Assembly: GCA_965261725.1 (NCBI GenBank)
Contig: CBDHDU010000031.1
Span: 186,001-250,000, forward strand
Reading direction: 5' to 3'
Source of the DNA: CANDOC01 sp965261725
GTDB taxonomy: Bacteria > Pseudomonadota > Gammaproteobacteria > Pseudomonadales > Endozoicomonadaceae
DNA: 64,000 bases
This document shows positions 54,954-63,137 of the stretch, in pieces (the stretch's first letter is position 1; every line of letters begins with the position of its first letter). A model generated the notes under the pieces. It was not told the origin of the DNA. It saw nothing but the letters and a program-made list of their open reading frames with translations, and searched no databases. The position numbers were made by a program, and so were the translations under genes.

Positions 54954-55511
54954 AATTTTGACGACTTGTACTCCGATGGTCCCACGATCAAATTGGTGAA
55001 ATCCTACGACTACAGCTTCATTATGGTCGCGAAAGACACCAGCCATGTGTCGCTTTATGAGGCTGTCGATGAGATGGACATCGCCGGTAAGGTCACACGT
55101 TATGAATTCACCGATGAAGACGGCTACCGGCATTGGTTCCGGTTCATCAATGGCGTTCCCATCAACAAATCCCATCAGGATATTCTGGTCAACTACCTTG
55201 AGTACGTGGAAATCAGCCCCAATGACAAGAAGTACACCAATACCTGGGTGACTGATATTGAAATCACCAAAGAAAGCGTGGCAAAAATCATGCGAGGAGG
55301 ACGCGCTAAGTGGAAAATAGAGAATGAGACGTTTAACACACTGAAAACACAAGGCTACAACCTGGAACACAACTACGGGCACGGTAAAATGCACCTGGCG
55401 ACTAACTTCGCCAGCCTGACGTTTACCGCCTTCCTTATTGACCAAATCGAGCAGCTTGCCTGCCCTCTTTTTCAAAAAGCGTTATCAATTAAAAGACTAA
55501 TTGGGGATTAA
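54954..55511 (+). pseudogene. C-terminal remnant of a DDE transposase
   Basis: The reading frame opens without a start at INFDDLYSDGPTIKLVK, which resembles the internal Asp-containing DDLY segment of IS4/ISNCY-like transposases. It continues through SFIMVAKDTSH to GRAKWKIENETFNTLKTQGYNLEHNYGHGK, the catalytic Glu region. The N-terminal half is missing. The remnant separates grdA from grdC, so an element once inserted here and decayed. Immediately after its stop is a palindrome, TTAATTAACA CGC TGTTAATTAG, possibly an IS end. Confidence 0.75.
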
Positions 55512-55567
55512 TTAACACGCTGTTAATTAGCAAATCCCTGACGGCTTCCCTGTTGGAGTTTTCTGCC

Positions 55568-57127
55568 GTGAACTACCCCGTTATTAAAGGCACCAGCTAT
55601 GTGCTGGCCCACACCCCAGATTTTATTCCTTTCGGCTCTACTCAGGTATTTGCCAAAAAAGCAGGCGATAATGAGTACGTTTCTGAGCTGAAAAATCACC
55701 AGCGTAGTTTTGAAGAAGTGGTTGCCTATCCGGCTAACCAGTGCTTCATCGGTAACATCACTCCAGAAGCTCTCGAAGCAACTCCGGCTCCCTGGTACGA
55801 AAACCAGATGGAAGCTGCAGAGCGTACCGGTCGCTTCGGTGAAATCATGCCTCAGGACGAATTCTTCGCCCTGCTGAAGCATTCCGACGTATTTGACCTG
55901 GTTAAGCTGACACCTGAATTCATTGAACACGCTAACGAACTGCTGGCCAAGCACTCACTGCTGAGCCACGTTGTTCTGAATGCTGAAAAAGACGCTATGT
56001 CCCAGGCCGAGATGCTGGCACTGGTAGAAGACCACATTGCTGAACCACTGACCCGTAACGGTGAGCTGGTAGGTTGTGTCAAGCGTGCTCACGACGAAGA
56101 CGAAAACCTGAGCGCTCACATCATTCTGGAAAACCTGAGCGTTAAAGCTTCTGGTGTTCTGGCAGCACTGCACCTGAAAAATCAGGGCATCAACATGGCT
56201 GACGTCGATTACATCATCGAATGTTCTGAAGAAGCCTGTGGCGACATCAACCAGCGTGGTGGTGGTAACTTCGCGAAAGCAATCGGCGAAATGATTGGCT
56301 GTGACAATGCAACCGGCAGCGACCTGCGTGGTTTCTGTGCGGCACCTGCTCACGCCCTGATTCACGCTGCAGCTCTGGTTAAAGGTGGCGTATTCAAAAA
56401 TGTAATGGTTGTTGCCGGCGGCGCGGTTGGCAAACTGGCCCTGAACGGCCGTGACCACATCAAGAAAGGTGTTCCTGTACTGGAAGACTCTCTGGCCGGT
56501 TTCGCTACCATCGTGACTGAAAGCGACGGTGTTAGCCCAATCGTCAACACTGATGTTGTGGGTCGTCACACCATCGGTACCGGTTCTTCTCCTCAGGCCG
56601 TTATGACCAGCCTGATCTCTGCTCCGCTGAAGCGCGTTGGCCGCACTATTCCGGATGTAGACAAGTTCTCCACTGAAATGCAGAACGCTGAAATCACCAA
56701 GCCTGCGGGCGCGGGTGACGTTCCTGAAGCGAACTACAAAATGATCGCTGCTCTGGCGGTTAAAGAAGGTCAGCTGGAACGTAAAGAGCTGATGAACTTT
56801 GTTAAGAAGCACGGCATGCCTGGTTTCGCACTGACTCAGGGTCACATTCCTTCCGGCGTCCCTTTCCTGGGTCACGGTCGTGACGCGATCATAAACGGCG
56901 ATATCAACAGCTTCATGGTAGTCGGCAAGGGCAGCCTGTTCCTGGGTCGTATGACCAACCAGTTCGACGGTATCTCCACACTGGTTGAAAAGAACAACGG
57001 CATTGCTGCTGACGCTGGTTTCGATGGCGACGAAGCACGCAAGCTGGTTTCTGAAGCAATGAAAGACGTTGCTGCACGTATGCTCGAAAAAACTGCCAGA
57101 GCCGAACAAAAAGCGGAGCAGGAGTAA
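55568..57127 (+). CDS. grdC: Glycine reductase component C subunit beta (GrdC)
   Basis: The GTG at 55568 is preferred because the protein then begins MNYPVIKGTSYVLAHTPDF as in the family and TTGGAG lies at proper spacing; a TTG at 55553 is the alternative. The ~519-residue protein combines a GrdC-specific N-terminal region with a FabH/thiolase-like fold; Cys257 in LRGFCAAPAHALIHAA is the likely active-site Cys, followed by late GHIPSGVPFLGHGRD. With GrdD it cleaves the Se-carboxymethyl group from GrdA and yields acetyl phosphate. grdD follows by five bases. Confidence 0.92.
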   Translation: MNYPVIKGTSYVLAHTPDFIPFGSTQVFAKKAGDNEYVSELKNHQRSFEEVVAYPANQCFIGNITPEALEATPAPWYENQMEAAERTGRFGEIMPQDEFFALLKHSDVFDLVKLTPEFIEHANELLAKHSLLSHVVLNAEKDAMSQAEMLALVEDHIAEPLTRNGELVGCVKRAHDEDENLSAHIILENLSVKASGVLAALHLKNQGINMADVDYIIECSEEACGDINQRGGGNFAKAIGEMIGCDNATGSDLRGFCAAPAHALIHAAALVKGGVFKNVMVVAGGAVGKLALNGRDHIKKGVPVLEDSLAGFATIVTESDGVSPIVNTDVVGRHTIGTGSSPQAVMTSLISAPLKRVGRTIPDVDKFSTEMQNAEITKPAGAGDVPEANYKMIAALAVKEGQLERKELMNFVKKHGMPGFALTQGHIPSGVPFLGHGRDAIINGDINSFMVVGKGSLFLGRMTNQFDGISTLVEKNNGIAADAGFDGDEARKLVSEAMKDVAARMLEKTARAEQKAEQE

Positions 57128-57132
57128 GCGAC

Positions 57133-58293
57133 ATGGCTAATCAACAGCTCAATGAAGCTCTGGCCAGCGCTTTCAACGACATGGCCGAAGGTCTGGTCAG
57201 CGGCAGTTTCGGACGCAAAAAGCGTATCGGTCTGACCCTGATCGGCAGCGAGCACGGTGCTGAAGAACTGATCCGTGCAGCTGAACTGGCTGCTCGACAG
57301 TATGCTGACATCGAGCCGGTTCTGATCGGCGACGTAGAAGAAGCGCCTTTCGAACTGCATCAGGTTAAAGACCTGCACGAAAGCCACCAGGTTATGGAAG
57401 CGCTGCTGGACGAAGGCAAGATTGATTCCTGCGTCACCGTACACTACAGCTTCCCGCTGGGTGTAAGCACCGTAGGCAAGGTTATCACTCCGGCGTTTGG
57501 TCGCGAGATGATTCTTGCAACCACCACCGGCACCAGCGACACCGTTCGCAACATTGCCATGGTGAAGAATGCTATCGCCGGTATCGCACTGGCAAAAGCC
57601 ACCGGTATTGCTGAACCGACTGTTGGCATCCTGAACGTAGACGGCGCTGCGCCGGTAGAACGTGCGCTGCGTCAGCTGATCGACAACGGTTATCCGATCC
57701 GCTTCACCGAATCTGCCCGTGCAGACGGCGGTGCGCTGATGCGCGGTAACGACCTGCTGCAGGGCGTTCCCGATGTCATGGTCGCAGACAGCCTGACCGG
57801 CAACCTGATGATGAAGGTGTTCTCTTCCTACACAACAGGCGGCAGCTACGAAGCACTGGGTTACGGCTATGGCCCGGGTCTGGGTGAAGGCGTTGAACGT
57901 CAGATCGGTATTATTTCCCGCGCTTCCGGCGCGCCGGTTATCGCCGGTGCCATGCGCCTGATGGCTGACGGTGTTCAGGGTGACCTGATCGACCTGTACC
58001 ACCGTGAAGTACGTCACGCGGAAGAATGCGGACTGGCTGATGTCCTGCAGGGACTGAAACCAAAAGCAGCGGCAGCACCGACTGAAGCTGTGACTGCACC
58101 GCCAGAGAAAGTGACTGACGGTGAGATCAATGGTGTCGATATCCTGGATATCGAAACCGCCCGCGACGCCCTCTGGGGTAAGCAAATTTTCGCACGCACC
58201 GGCATGGGATGCACCGGTCCGGTTGTCATGGTGGCAGCTGATGATCTGGATGCAGCCAAACAGGTGCTCAAAGATTCCGGATTTATCGCTTGA
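57133..58293 (+). CDS. grdD: Glycine reductase component C subunit alpha (GrdD)
   Basis: The 386-residue protein has the PlsX/phosphotransacetylase-like fold of GrdD, with KKRIGLTLIGSEHGAEELIRAAELAARQY early, ALGYGYGPGLGEGVERQIGIISRASGAPVIAGAM in the middle and a C-terminal GMGCTGPVVMVAADDL. The Cys360 in that motif corresponds to the Cys reported as needed for acetyl-phosphate chemistry (Cys359 in a clostridial-type GrdD, from memory). It is a component of the acetyl-phosphate-forming complex. AGGAG lies before the ATG, and it is coupled to grdC. Confidence 0.92.
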   Translation: MANQQLNEALASAFNDMAEGLVSGSFGRKKRIGLTLIGSEHGAEELIRAAELAARQYADIEPVLIGDVEEAPFELHQVKDLHESHQVMEALLDEGKIDSCVTVHYSFPLGVSTVGKVITPAFGREMILATTTGTSDTVRNIAMVKNAIAGIALAKATGIAEPTVGILNVDGAAPVERALRQLIDNGYPIRFTESARADGGALMRGNDLLQGVPDVMVADSLTGNLMMKVFSSYTTGGSYEALGYGYGPGLGEGVERQIGIISRASGAPVIAGAMRLMADGVQGDLIDLYHREVRHAEECGLADVLQGLKPKAAAAPTEAVTAPPEKVTDGEINGVDILDIETARDALWGKQIFARTGMGCTGPVVMVAADDLDAAKQVLKDSGFIA

Positions 58294-58357
58294 TTGAGTG
58301 GGTGACCAGTGTCGTAAGGCACTGGTTGCCACTTTGAAAGCTTTTCAGGAGAGTGTA

Positions 58358-59650
58358 ATGAAACTAGAGATTGGAAATATCCATGTGAAGGAGCTGGCGT
58401 TTGGCGAGAACGCTGCTCTTTCCTCCGGTCGCGTAGAAATCAACCGCGAAGAGCTGGTTGGTTTCATCCGTGAACTGGATCACCGTATTACTGAAGTGAA
58501 GCTGGACATCGCCCTGCCAGGCGAAAAGACCCGCATCATGCCGGTTAAAGACGTTATTGAGCCTCGCGTTAAGGTTGAAGGCAAGGGCGCTATGTTCCCT
58601 GGCCGTAACCCGGGCGAAGAAGACATCGTTGGTGAAGGCCGCACCCACGTCCTGAAGGGCATGGCTGTTGTAACCACCGGTAAGGTTGTTGGTTTCCAGG
58701 AAGGCATCATCGACATGTCCGGTACTGGCGCGGAGTACACTCCGTTCTCCAAGACCCTGAACCTGGTTATCACCTGCGAAGTTGAAGAGTCCTGCAACCA
58801 GTACGAGCACGAACAGATCCTGCGTACCGTAGGTCTGGAAACTGCCCGTGAAATCGGCAAGCTGGCTAAAGCTGCTGAAGCAGACGAAGTTAACACTTAC
58901 GAAACCAAGCCAATTCTGGAACAGGCTGCTCAGTACCCTAACCTGCCTAAGGTTGGTTACGTTTACATGCTGCAGTCCCAGGGTCTGCTGCACGACACCT
59001 ACCTGTACGGTGTTGACGTGAAGAACATTGTTCCGACTCTCCTGTACCCGACTGAGGTTATGGACGGCGCAATCTTCTCCGGTAACTGTGTATCTGCCTG
59101 TGACAAGAACCCGTCTCTGGTTCACCAGAACAGCCCGGTTATCCACGAGCTGTACAAGCACCACGGTACTAAGTACAACTTCATGGGCGTTATCGTAACC
59201 AACGAAAACGTAACCCTGGCTGACAAAGAGCGTTCCTCTAACTGGGTAACCAAGCTGGCTGTACAGCAGGGCTGGGATGCAGCAGTTGTTTCCGAAGAAG
59301 GTTTCGGTAACCCTGACGCTGACCTGGTTATGAACTGCAACAAGCTGGAAGGTGCTGGCATCAAGACCGTCCTGCTGACCGACGAATACGCTGGTAATCA
59401 GGGTGAGTCCCAGTCTCTGGCTGACTCCACTCCTAAGGGCGATGCAGTTATCTCCAATGGTAACGCCAACATGATCGTTGAACTGCCTGCTATGGATCGT
59501 CTGATCGGTCACGATACCTACGTCGACATGATCGCCGGTGGTACTGAAGGCTCCCTGCGTGCTGACGGTTCTATCCGCATCGAGATTCAGGCTATCACCG
59601 GTGCGACCAACGAACTTGGTTTCCACAACCTGACTGCACGTCAGGGCTAA
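58358..59650 (+). CDS. grdE: Glycine reductase component B proprotein GrdE (pyruvoyl-forming)
   Basis: ATG 58358 is chosen since AGGAGA sits just upstream and MKLEIGNIHVKELAFG matches the family start; the frame is open further upstream. The 430-residue proprotein contains IPVKDVIEPRV-like MPVKDVIEPRVKVEG, VVGFQEGIIDMSGTGAEYTPFSKT and the self-cleavage site Gly-Asn243-Cys244 in FSGNCVSACDKN. Cleavage there would give two subunits, with Cys244 turned into the pyruvoyl group that binds the substrate amine as a Schiff base. GrdE (glycine), GrdG (sarcosine) and GrdI (betaine) are paralogues I cannot separate by eye; the neighbouring AGCS symporter favours glycine. Confidence 0.9.
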   Translation: MKLEIGNIHVKELAFGENAALSSGRVEINREELVGFIRELDHRITEVKLDIALPGEKTRIMPVKDVIEPRVKVEGKGAMFPGRNPGEEDIVGEGRTHVLKGMAVVTTGKVVGFQEGIIDMSGTGAEYTPFSKTLNLVITCEVEESCNQYEHEQILRTVGLETAREIGKLAKAAEADEVNTYETKPILEQAAQYPNLPKVGYVYMLQSQGLLHDTYLYGVDVKNIVPTLLYPTEVMDGAIFSGNCVSACDKNPSLVHQNSPVIHELYKHHGTKYNFMGVIVTNENVTLADKERSSNWVTKLAVQQGWDAAVVSEEGFGNPDADLVMNCNKLEGAGIKTVLLTDEYAGNQGESQSLADSTPKGDAVISNGNANMIVELPAMDRLIGHDTYVDMIAGGTEGSLRADGSIRIEIQAITGATNELGFHNLTARQG

Positions 59651-59685
59651 GGTTGCTTTAAAAGAGATTGGGGATAAGATACGAC

Positions 59686-60978
59686 ATGCGTATTCTACAT
59701 TACATTAACCAGTTCTTCGGACAGAAGGGCGGTGAAGAGGCGGCTAACCACCCCATCGAGTTGGTGGAAGGTCCTGTTGGTCCTGGCGGCGCGCTGAACA
59801 ACCTGCTGGGCGAAAAAGCTGAAATCACTCACACTATCATCTGTGGTGACAGCTACTTCAACGAAAACGAAGGCGTTGCTGTTATGGGCATCGCTGAGAT
59901 CATCGATCAGGTCAAGCCTGACATGATCGTTGCCGGTCCTGCGTTCAACGCTGGCCGTTACGGTGTAGCCTGTGGCCGTGTTGGTAAGCTGGCTGCTGAA
60001 AAAGGTCTGCCATGCATCACCGGTATGTACCCTGAAAACCCGGGTTACGACCTGTACAAGCAGACTGCTTACATGGTTGAAACCAAGAACAGCGCTGCTG
60101 ACATGCGTTCCGCTCTGCCTAACATGGCCAAGCTGATCGCTTCCTTCATCGAGAAGGACGGTAAGCTGGGTATGCCTGCAGAAGAAGGCTACATGCCTCG
60201 CAACCTGCGTGTGAACATGTTTGCTGAAAAGCGTGGCGCAGCGCGTGCTGTTGACATGCTGATCGCCAAGCTGGGCGGCGAAGAGTTCACCACCGAATAC
60301 CCAATGCCTGTATTCGACCGTGTTGAGCCTTTCAAAGCGCTGGCTTCCCTGAAAGATGCCAAGATCGCTCTGGTAACTTCCGGTGGTGTTGTACCTAAGG
60401 GTAACCCGGATCGCATCGAATCTTCTTCCGCTCAGAAGTACGGTGAGTACTCCATCGAAGGTATCTTCGATCTGACCGAAGAGTCTCACGAAACTGCACA
60501 CGGTGGTTACGACCCCGTTAAGTGTAACGAGAACTCCGACGTGGTTCTGCCAGTTGACGTTCTGCGTGATCTGGAAAAAGAAGGTTTTATCGGTTCTTTG
60601 CATAACACTTTCTACTCCACTGTTGGTAACGGTACTTCCGTATCCAACTCCAAGAAGTTCGGCGCCGAGATTGCTCAGAAACTGCTGGATGCCGGGGTAT
60701 CCGCAGCTATTCTGACCTCCACCTGAGGCACCTGCACGCGTTGCGGTGCAACGCTCGTTAAAGAAATCGAGAAAGTAATGCCAGTTGTTCACATTGCAAC
60801 TGTAGTACCTATCTCTCAGACTGTTGGTGCGAACCGTATCGTTCCGGCTATCGCCATCCCTCACCCACTGGGTGATCCTAAGATGGACAAGGTTGAAGAG
60901 AAACTGGTGCGTCGCCAGATGGTAGAAAAGGCTCTGAACTCCTTGACTACTGAAATTGAAGATCAGACTGTCTTCTAA
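59686..60978 (+). CDS. grdB: Glycine reductase component B selenoprotein GrdB (UGA-encoded selenocysteine)
   Basis: Reading through UGA at 60724-60726 gives one 430-residue protein. Before it come MRILHYINQFFGQKGGEEAA, GPAFNAGRYGVACG, SIEGIFDLTEESHETAHGGYD and NTFYSTVGNGTSVSNSKKFG. After it come GTCTRCGATLVKEIEKV and VVPISQTVGANRIVPAIAIP. The active site is Sec347-x2-Cys350-x2-Cys353. GrdB takes the Schiff-base-bound glycine and forms the Se-carboxymethyl intermediate passed to GrdA. ATG 59686 fits the family start; a TTG 18 bases earlier is the alternative. Paralogues GrdF (sarcosine) and GrdH (betaine) are not excluded. Normal calling would end the gene at 60726 and leave a false 66-residue ORF. 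Confidence 0.94.
60724..60726 (+). promoter_or_regulatory. In-frame UGA selenocysteine codon of grdB
   Basis: TGA at codon 347 in the context LTST-U-GTCTRCG, a strongly conserved GrdB site with matching family sequence before and after it. Confidence 0.93.
60738..60754 (+). promoter_or_regulatory. Bacterial SECIS hairpin of grdB
   Basis: GCGTTGC (60738-60744) pairs perfectly with GCAACGC (60748-60754) around a GGT loop. Counting the U of UGA as 1, the stem spans 15-31 and the GGU loop is 22-24, the same positions as the loop bases bound by SelB in E. coli fdhF (from memory). The hairpin lies wholly within the coding sequence, as bacterial SECIS elements do. Confidence 0.8.
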
Positions 60979-60982
60979 TTGA

Positions 60983-61020
60983 AAAAAGCCCCTGAGTGGA
61001 AACACTCAGGGGCTTTTTTT
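60983..61020 (+). terminator. Strong terminator after grdB
   Basis: GCCCCTGAGTG (60988-60998) and CACTCAGGGGC (61003-61013) form an 11-bp stem capped by a GAAA tetraloop and followed by seven T. It ends the grd transcript before the symporter gene. Confidence 0.93.
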
Positions 61021-61364
61021 ATCTGTTGTTTTTATCTGTTTTTTTATTCTTTTTAATATTAATTTAATTGTATTAGCTGAGTTTAAAAAATAAGCATTAA
61101 TTAAATAAAATACTTTTCCAATTATGCATATTGAAAACAAAAATTGATCTTTGCCAAATAAATAAATTTGACAATATCGCTTAATTTAAAACGTATTTAA
61201 AAATACTATAAAACTGTCTTCTGCCTAAACAACAAGCCCCTCCTGTTAATAACAGTTTATGGCAGACCCGCAACATAATTAATAAATGCCGAAACAAGGT
61301 ATCGCGGGAATCAAGTTAAGAGACACGAAAAGAATTTAATAACTAGTCCATAAGGGGGCTCACC
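61021..61364 (+). other. AT-rich upstream region of the AGCS symporter
   Basis: About 340 bases, very AT-rich, without a gene. TTGACA near 61168 could be a -35 box but no convincing -10 is fixed. The terminator before it implies that the symporter has its own promoter here. Confidence 0.5.
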
Positions 61365-62753
61365 GTGGATGCCATAATGTCGTTAGTCAATTCACTCAAC
61401 GGAATTCTCTGGGGATATCTGTTGATTTTCCTGCTTTGCGGCACAGGAATCTATTTCACCGTTAAACTGCGCTTTGTGCAGGTTCGTCATTTCACCCGTT
61501 CGATTCGTTATGCTGTTTTCGGTACCAAGAAAGGTCAGGAAGCTGACGAGAAAGGCATGAGTTCTTTCCAGTCGCTGACCACCGCTGTTGCCGCTCAGGT
61601 GGGTACCGGCAACCTGGCTGGTGCTGCAACCGCGATTGCTGCCGGTGGACCGGGTGCAATCTTCTGGATGTGGCTGACTGCCTTCTTCGGTATGGGTACT
61701 ATCTTTGCCGAATCTGTGCTGTCTCAGGTTTATAAAGAAGACGTCAATGGTCAGACCCGTGGTGGTCCGGCTTATTACCTGACTAAAGGTGTTGGCAGCA
61801 AGGCGCTGGGTGCGTTCTTTGCGGTCACCATTATTCTGGCGCTGGGCTTTATCGGTAACATGGTACAGGCCAACTCCATCGGTGCAGCCTTCGAGAATGC
61901 TTTCAATCTGCCGCCTCTGGCAGTCGGCATCGTGGTTGCCATTATGGCGGGTATGATCTTTAACGGTGGCGTAAAAGCTATCGCTGCCTTCACCTCTAAA
62001 GCCGTTCCTGTGATGGCGATCATGTACATTGTGGGCAGTCTGTTTATTCTGCTGACTAACCTGGAAGCCGTAGCTCACGGTTTCAAGATGATCTTCATCG
62101 GTGCTTTTGACCCAATGGCCGCCACCGGTGGTGTACTGGGTGCAACCATTAAAGAAGCCGTTCGTTACGGTGTATCCCGCGGTCTGTTCTCTAACGAAGC
62201 TGGTATGGGTTCTACCCCACACGCTCACGCGGTTGCTAAAGTTGACCACCCTGTACAGCAGGGCAATGTAGCGATGTTCGGTGTATTCTTCGACACCTTC
62301 GTAATCCTGACCATCACCGCGCTGGTGATCCTGACTGTGCCCATTGACGGTTCTGTTACCGGTATCGAGCTGACCCAGATGGCCTTTACTGCAGGCATGG
62401 GCTCCTTCGGTGGTATCTTTATCGCGATTGCGCTGTTGTTCTTCGCTTTCTCTACCATCGTGGGTTGGTACTTCTTCGGTGAAGCTAACGTGCGCTTCCT
62501 GTTCCGCAAAAATGGTGACAAGGCGGTTAAGATTTACGGCCTGATCGTTATGCTGTTTATCGTACTGGGCTGCACACTGAAGGTAGAGTTCGTATGGGAA
62601 CTGGCGGATATGTTTAACGGCATCATGGTACTGCCTAACCTGGTTGGTCTGTTGCTGCTGGCTAAAGTTGTAAGCTCCAAGCTGAAAGACTTTGAAGACA
62701 AGTTCCTGCCTGAAAATGAAGGTGAAACCGGTAAGCCTGCTGAACAGCACTAA
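61365..62753 (+). CDS. AGCS-family sodium:alanine/glycine symporter
   Basis: The start is GTG after AAGGGGGC. The 462-residue protein has about 11 membrane segments and the AGCS marks SFQSLTTAVAAQVGTGNLAGAATAIAAGGPGAIFWMW, GGPAYYLTKGVG and SRGLFSNEAGMGSTPHAHA. Members import alanine or glycine with sodium. Its position right after the grd cluster suggests supply of glycine as substrate, by inference. Codon use is as biased as in the grd genes. Confidence 0.92.
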   Translation: MDAIMSLVNSLNGILWGYLLIFLLCGTGIYFTVKLRFVQVRHFTRSIRYAVFGTKKGQEADEKGMSSFQSLTTAVAAQVGTGNLAGAATAIAAGGPGAIFWMWLTAFFGMGTIFAESVLSQVYKEDVNGQTRGGPAYYLTKGVGSKALGAFFAVTIILALGFIGNMVQANSIGAAFENAFNLPPLAVGIVVAIMAGMIFNGGVKAIAAFTSKAVPVMAIMYIVGSLFILLTNLEAVAHGFKMIFIGAFDPMAATGGVLGATIKEAVRYGVSRGLFSNEAGMGSTPHAHAVAKVDHPVQQGNVAMFGVFFDTFVILTITALVILTVPIDGSVTGIELTQMAFTAGMGSFGGIFIAIALLFFAFSTIVGWYFFGEANVRFLFRKNGDKAVKIYGLIVMLFIVLGCTLKVEFVWELADMFNGIMVLPNLVGLLLLAKVVSSKLKDFEDKFLPENEGETGKPAEQH

Positions 62754-62775
62754 TACCCGTTAATCCTTTGGTTTG

Positions 62776-62812
62776 AATAAATAGAGCTGCTAAAGCAGCT
62801 CTATTTATTTTG
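62776..62812 (+). terminator. Terminator after the AGCS symporter
   Basis: AATAAATAGAGCTGC (62776-62790) and GCAGCTCTATTTATT (62795-62809) form a 15-bp stem with a four-base loop, followed by TTGG. It can act on both strands. Confidence 0.8.
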
Positions 62813-62831
62813 GTACAAGTAGATAAGCCAG

Positions 62832-63137
62832 TTATTCAGTCAGACTAGATGGATCTTCAGGAATATCTTTGTACTTGGCAGGTATAAGAGCACGGTAATA
62901 ATCCGCATGACAGTCATCCATGTTCATTAACAACAATCTGATGCAATGATCTTTGGTTAGTCCAGCATAGCCGGGAATAAATAGTGGCTGGAGCTGCAGT
63001 TTTTTTTGCTTCAGATGAATTTCGAGCCTTGACAAGCTTATGTATCCCGTTTGCAGAACCACTAACGGTTTGCCTGTTTCGATTAAATTGATCAGCATTT
63101 CCACGCAAGGTTGTGCAGCAAGGAAGTAACTGCTCAA
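62832..63137 (-). CDS. Hypothetical small protein next to the IS66-like transposase
   Basis: I do not recognise it. The frame gives up to 101 residues (from Met at 63137, or 88 from MLINLIETGKPLVV). Its content looks plausible for a soluble protein (GYAGLTKDHCIRLLLMNMDDCHADYYRALIPAKYKDIPEDP), but no motif is seen. Its start overlaps the transposase stop by four bases, so it may be a passenger or downstream part of the element. Confidence 0.35.
   Translation of the reverse strand: MSSYFLAAQPCVEMLINLIETGKPLVVLQTGYISLSRLEIHLKQKKLQLQPLFIPGYAGLTKDHCIRLLLMNMDDCHADYYRALIPAKYKDIPEDPSSLTE

Noticed and set aside
56872..58332. 486-codon open frame on the minus strand over grdC/grdD
   Set aside because: It is antisense to two recognised genes; strong codon bias on the plus strand removes stops from this frame. 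Its translation is low-complexity in Gln, His and Arg with no family match.
60778..60978. Separate 66-residue gene after grdB
   Set aside because: It is the C-terminal end of GrdB after the selenocysteine codon, not an independent gene.
61392..62750. 452-codon open frame on the minus strand over the AGCS symporter
   Set aside because: Same antisense effect of biased codons; the sequence is rich in His, Gln and Asn and has no domain.
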